Of a DNA stretch of 8,187 bases, positions 5,692 to 8,187 are shown piece by piece. Made by a program: the position numbers and the translations under genes. Under the pieces are notes generated by a model, which had not been told where the DNA came from, did not search any database, and was given only the letters and a program-made list of their open reading frames with translations. Source of the stretch: Methanomassiliicoccaceae archaeon (GTDB taxonomy: Archaea > Thermoplasmatota > Thermoplasmata > Methanomassiliicoccales > Methanomethylophilaceae); assembly GCA_009784745.1 (NCBI GenBank), contig WQXR01000050.1, forward strand, positions 1-8,187, in the 5' to 3' direction. Within the stretch, counting starts at the first letter, position 1. Each line of letters begins with the position of its first letter.

Positions 5692-5731
5692 GATACTTAT
5701 TTATACGTGTTAAATAAGGGTGCAAAGTATC
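5692..5731 (+). promoter_or_regulatory. Promoter and nested inverted repeats upstream of the corrinoid protein gene
   Basis: CTTATTTA (5696-5703) and TAAATAAG (5711-5718) form a perfect 8-bp inverted repeat with a 7-bp spacer, overlapping the TATA-like CTTATTTATAC. An outer pair, GATACTT (5692-5698) and AAGTATC (5725-5731), encloses it. Transcription would start near 5728-5732, leaving a leader of about 95-100 nt. A weaker TATA-like TATTTAAAAG lies at 5602-5611. Confidence 0.5.
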
Positions 5732-5732
5732 A

Positions 5733-5757
5733 TTATGGATATAGCATCCATCCATAA
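5733..5757 (+). promoter_or_regulatory. Inverted repeat at the predicted start of the corrinoid gene leader
   Basis: TTATGGAT (5733-5740) pairs exactly with ATCCATAA (5750-5757). The same left arm can also pair through ATGGAT with ATCCAT at 5746-5751. It could fold as a hairpin at the very 5' end of the leader, stabilising the mRNA, or act as a DNA operator. Confidence 0.35.
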
Positions 5758-5813
5758 AAGGCTTTATTTACGCACTTTCGATACGAATCTCAACATCTAG
5801 TATGTATATAGAT

Positions 5814-5818
5814 GGAGG
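5814..5818 (+). promoter_or_regulatory. Strong ribosome binding site deciding the corrinoid protein start
   Basis: Perfect GGAGG, 8 nt before ATG 5827. An in-frame ATG at 5812 overlaps this site and is therefore unlikely to be the start. Confidence 0.75.
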
Positions 5819-5826
5819 AAATTGAA

Positions 5827-6456
5827 ATGAGCGCAGAGATAGACGCACTTATCAACATAGTTGTCAGCGGTAAGATCAAAGAGGCAAAGGACGCGACCCA
5901 GAAATGCCTGGACGCCGGTATCGAAGCCAAGGATGTCATATTCGACGGTCTGTCGAAGGCAATGGCCATAGTCGGTGACAAGTACGCAGCGAAGCAGTAC
6001 TTCCTGCCGCAGGTACTTTTGTCGGCGAACACCCTTTACCAGGGACTCAACATCGTGTTGCCTCTCCTGAAAGGAAAGGGCGGATCGAAGGGAACGGTCA
6101 TCATTGGAGTGGTCGAGGGAGATGTCCACGACATTGGAAAGAACATCGTGAAAGCGATGCTGACCGGTCTCGGATTGACGGTCGTTGACCTTGGAAAGGA
6201 CGTACCGATAAAGGACTTCATCGGAAAGGCGAAAGAGAACAAAGCGGAGATAATCGCAGAGTCGACACTCATGACCCCGACACTCGAGGGAATGAAAGAG
6301 ACCGTGAAGGTCCTCAAGGAAGAGGGCATGAAGGGCAAGACCTTCCTCATGATCGGCGGCGGCGCGACATCCCAGGAGTTCGCTTCCCAGATCGGTGCGG
6401 ACGGATGGTCCTACGACGCAGTTGAGGCGACGAAGGTCGCACAGAAGTTCCTGTGA
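5827..6456 (+). CDS. Methyltransferase corrinoid protein (MtbC/MttC/MtmC-like B12-binding protein)
   Basis: Corrinoid protein of 209 residues that shuttles a methyl group between a substrate:corrinoid methyltransferase and a methyl acceptor such as coenzyme M. Residues 1-85 are the four-helix cap domain (KCLDAG, FDGLSKAM, YFLPQVLLSA). Residues 88-209 are the Rossmann-like cobalamin domain, with the base-off/His-on motif GDVHDIG (98-104; H101 is the lower cobalt ligand), ESTLMT (145-150) lining the nucleotide tail pocket, and IGGG (176-179). The usual GGAPV-type segment reads GGGATSQEFA here. Which substrate (a methylamine, methanol, a thiol or other) cannot be decided, since no methyltransferase is next to it. 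The strong GGAGG site, structured promoter region and biased codon use (mostly AAG for Lys, GTC for Val, GAG for Glu) indicate high expression. Confidence 0.9.
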   Translation: MSAEIDALINIVVSGKIKEAKDATQKCLDAGIEAKDVIFDGLSKAMAIVGDKYAAKQYFLPQVLLSANTLYQGLNIVLPLLKGKGGSKGTVIIGVVEGDVHDIGKNIVKAMLTGLGLTVVDLGKDVPIKDFIGKAKENKAEIIAESTLMTPTLEGMKETVKVLKEEGMKGKTFLMIGGGATSQEFASQIGADGWSYDAVEATKVAQKFL

Positions 6457-6494
6457 TCTTAACAAGAGCACAAAGGATCAAAACCATTTCCAAT

Positions 6495-6530
6495 CATTCT
6501 TATTTTCTTCTCAAGAAGCGGACGCTTTTT
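6495..6530 (+). terminator. T-rich terminator of the corrinoid protein gene
   Basis: A pyrimidine tract TCATTCTTATTTTCTTCTC (about 6494-6512), typical of archaeal termination, is followed by a short inverted pair AAGCG (6516-6520)/CGCTT (6523-6527) running into five T. It lies 40-75 bp after the TGA and separates the corrinoid gene from the next one. Confidence 0.5.
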
Positions 6531-6539
6531 GAAAAAAAG

Positions 6540-6584
6540 TTATACGGTATGTCGTACAGTATATCGTTAAATAATTATACGGTA
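6540..6584 (+). repeat. Two direct copies of TTATACGGTA upstream of the HyuA-type gene
   Basis: TTATACGGTA occurs at 6540-6549 and 6575-6584, starts 35 bp apart. The right copy is 11 bp before ATG 6596, and a TATA-like TTAAATAATTATA (6567-6579) overlaps it. The copies could be regulator sites, or a footprint of element insertion linked to the transposase-like start of the next gene. Confidence 0.4.
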
Positions 6585-6595
6585 ATATCAGGTAT

Positions 6596-6820
6596 ATGGC
6601 GCAAAGGTCAGAATACGACGCCTGGGTACTGGAATGGATAACTCAGGAGAAAGAGAAAGGAAGAAAATGCTTTGACGTGAAACGATCCGGAAATTCGTAT
6701 TACGTATATTACCAAACAACAAGATACAACTCAGAACTGAAAAAGCGTGAGAAAGTAAGCGGATACCTCGGAAAACTTGTTCAGGGCATAGGTCTTGTTG
6801 AGCCGGACAGACCGGAGGAG
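6596..6820 (+). mobile_element. Transposase N-terminal remnant fused in frame to the HyuA-type gene
   Basis: The 75 codons encode a segment rich in Lys/Tyr with the pattern YVYYQTTRYNSELKKREKVSGYLGKL, close to the start of transposases of the IS4/IS1634 group as I remember them. The catalytic DDE part is absent. This could be the 5' end of an insertion sequence left after a deletion that joined it in frame to the downstream gene. The assignment rests on pattern only. Confidence 0.4.
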
Positions 6821-8187
6821 ATGAACGATGAGGTCTCCGAAGCAAGATACGGCCTCGGTATCGACACCGGAGGGACGTTCACCGATGCGGTCATTGTGGA
6901 CCTCGATGATAATTCGGTCATTGCGAAAATGAAATCGCCGACTACGCATCATGATCTGTCGATAGGACTGCATGCGTCGGTGGACTCCGTCTTCGATGCA
7001 TGCGAGATAAGACCCGAGGATATATCATTGGTAGGAATATCAACAACACTGGCAACAAATTCCATATTGGAAGGAATGGGCGGGAATGTCGGTCTGATCT
7101 TGATAGGATGGGACCCGATGGGGCCGGTGTATTTCGGAGAGAAACATCAGGCATTCATCAAAGGAGGATTTGACAGCAGAGGCCGGACCGTTGAACAACT
7201 GGATGAGAAGGAAGTTCGCAAAGCCGTGAAAAAAGTGAGCAAAGGTGTCGACGCGATAGCAATTTCAGGATTATTCTCAACGATGAACACATCTCAGGAA
7301 AAGAGAGTGAAGGAGATAGCAATGGAAATGACCGACCTCCCGACGGTGGCCGGTCACGAGTTATCGGGAACACTGGGTATCGACATAAGAACGGAAACGA
7401 CAGTACTTAACGCAAAACTGATACCGACCGTTAGCAAGTTCTTCGACGACGTCAAAAGAACATTCTCCGAAAAGGGGATAACGGCGCCGATAATGGCGTA
7501 CAAGGGCGACGGTTCCGTGATGGACCTGGAAAAGGCGAAGATGTATCCCGTGGAGACAATATTATCGGGACCTGCCGCAAGTTCCGTGGGCGGTGCCACG
7601 CTCTTGGGGATGAACGACTGTGTTATCATCGACATAGGCGGAACATCGACCGACATCGCGGTCATGGACGAAGGTTTCCCGATGATACAGGAAGAAGGCG
7701 CATCCGTCGGCAAATGGAGAACGCGTGTGAAGGCGGTCGATATGTATACGGTCGCATTAGGCGGCGATTCGAGAATAACATTAAGCAATTCAAAATTTAC
7801 GATAGGGCCGGATCGTGTAACGCCTCTGGCGATACTCGCATCCCGTTATCCGGATGTCGTTGAAAGGATAATGTATGATGATCTTACCGATCACTATGTT
7901 GCAAATGATAACGCGAACGTATCGAAAATGACGGAAAAGGAAAAAAGAGTGTACAAAGGAATGAAAGGAAAAGGTCCGATGACCACACTGGCGATACGCG
8001 ATTCAACGAACGGATTGTGGATGATAAATGATGAGCTCGCATCACTCACAAAGAAAGGGTACATCGAAGCATCGTCGTTAACGCCGACGGACATAATGGT
8101 GTTCATGAAGAAATTCGAATACGGTAATGAGAAAGGCGCGGAAGCAGGCGTTCATGCGATCGCCGAAAAACTGGGAATGACAAATAA
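6596..8187 (+). CDS. Hydantoinase/oxoprolinase (HyuA-type ASKHA) protein with transposase-like N-terminus, partial
   Basis: Open frame of 530 codons that runs off the right edge. From residue about 85 it is a HyuA-type ASKHA ATPase: phosphate-1 loop GIDTGGTFTDAVI (88-100), STTLATN (149-155), LSGPAASSVGGA (323-334), phosphate-2 loop IIDIGGTSTDIAV (344-356), WRTRVKAVDMYTVALGGDSRI (split: WRTRVKAV 374-381, LGGDSRI 388-394). These proteins use ATP in hydrolysis or carboxylation of cyclic amides, ketones or oxoproline, but many archaeal members have no assigned substrate. Residues 1-75 do not belong to HyuA. NSYYVYYQTTRYNSELKK (33-50) followed by KVSGYLGKL (53-61) resembles the N-terminal segment of IS4/IS1634-type transposases. 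ATG 6821 would give a HyuA-like start, but its GGAGG is only 2 nt away. Start 6596 or 6821 is therefore undecided. The gene follows the corrinoid gene but has its own promoter region. Confidence 0.8.
   Translation, partial: MAQRSEYDAWVLEWITQEKEKGRKCFDVKRSGNSYYVYYQTTRYNSELKKREKVSGYLGKLVQGIGLVEPDRPEEMNDEVSEARYGLGIDTGGTFTDAVIVDLDDNSVIAKMKSPTTHHDLSIGLHASVDSVFDACEIRPEDISLVGISTTLATNSILEGMGGNVGLILIGWDPMGPVYFGEKHQAFIKGGFDSRGRTVEQLDEKEVRKAVKKVSKGVDAIAISGLFSTMNTSQEKRVKEIAMEMTDLPTVAGHELSGTLGIDIRTETTVLNAKLIPTVSKFFDDVKRTFSEKGITAPIMAYKGDGSVMDLEKAKMYPVETILSGPAASSVGGATLLGMNDCVIIDIGGTSTDIAVMDEGFPMIQEEGASVGKWRTRVKAVDMYTVALGGDSRITLSNSKFTIGPDRVTPLAILASRYPDVVERIMYDDLTDHYVANDNANVSKMTEKEKRVYKGMKGKGPMTTLAIRDSTNGLWMINDELASLTKKGYIEASSLTPTDIMVFMKKFEYGNEKGAEAGVHAIAEKLGMTN

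Noticed and set aside
5668..5757. Small 29-codon frame starting MPYVTIVKDTY in the corrinoid promoter region
   Set aside because: Its GAG lies only 1 nt from the ATG, and the frame overlaps the promoter dyads. No support for translation.
5797..6471. Long minus-strand frame of 224 codons
   Set aside because: It lies opposite the corrinoid protein gene and has no start signal or family-like content. It is open because of the strong codon bias of the real gene.
7354..7788. Minus-strand frame of 144 codons inside the HyuA-type gene
   Set aside because: Shadow of the plus-strand coding frame, which shows both ASKHA phosphate loops.
1..8187. In-frame amber (pyrrolysine) codons joining adjacent frames
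   Set aside because: I checked the recognisable genes and found none interrupted by TAG. MtmB, MtbB and MttB, the usual Pyl enzymes, are not in the window.

Overview
The window looks like a methylotrophic methanogenic archaeon, most likely of the Methanomassiliicoccales/Thermoplasmata group. This is inferred from four things: a methyltransferase-type corrinoid protein expressed from a strong gene, an archaeal RecJ-like DHH protein, an archaeal SbcD/Mre11-related phosphoesterase, and archaeal TATA-type promoters, several placed for leaderless transcripts. No rRNA, tRNA or CRISPR array is visible, and no gene in the window carries an internal in-frame TAG.

Left part (1-1500): an archaeal RecJ/GAN-like DHH exonuclease gene on the minus strand. 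Its family homology stops abruptly near position 212, where it abuts the start of an unrelated plus-strand reading frame with different codon use. The exonuclease therefore lacks its C-terminal DHHA1 glycine-rich end and is probably a broken gene, unless the junction is an assembly chimera.

Accessory part (1500-4740): first, a tight three-gene operon encoding a small putative membrane protein, a stand-alone DUF1016 N-terminal domain and a small acidic protein. Next comes what looks like a compact restriction-modification locus. A beta-class DNA methyltransferase and an overlapping ArsR-like winged-helix gene lie on the minus strand. A divergent gene encodes a probable PD-(D/E)XK-type endonuclease. 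The shared AT-rich region of about 130 bp between them carries two inverted repeats that could be operators.

Right part (4740-8187): a complete metallophosphoesterase gene with a leaderless-type promoter and a TAG stop. A long regulatory region with nested inverted repeats follows, leading to a highly expressed corrinoid (B12-binding) protein gene and a T-rich terminator. Last is a hydantoinase/oxoprolinase (HyuA-type) ASKHA protein that runs off the window. Its first ~75 residues resemble the N-terminus of a transposase rather than HyuA.

Together, the corrinoid protein and perhaps the HyuA-like ATPase belong to methyl-group metabolism, the middle genes are defence/accessory cargo, and at least three joints (near 212, 2192 and 6821) suggest repeated rearrangement.
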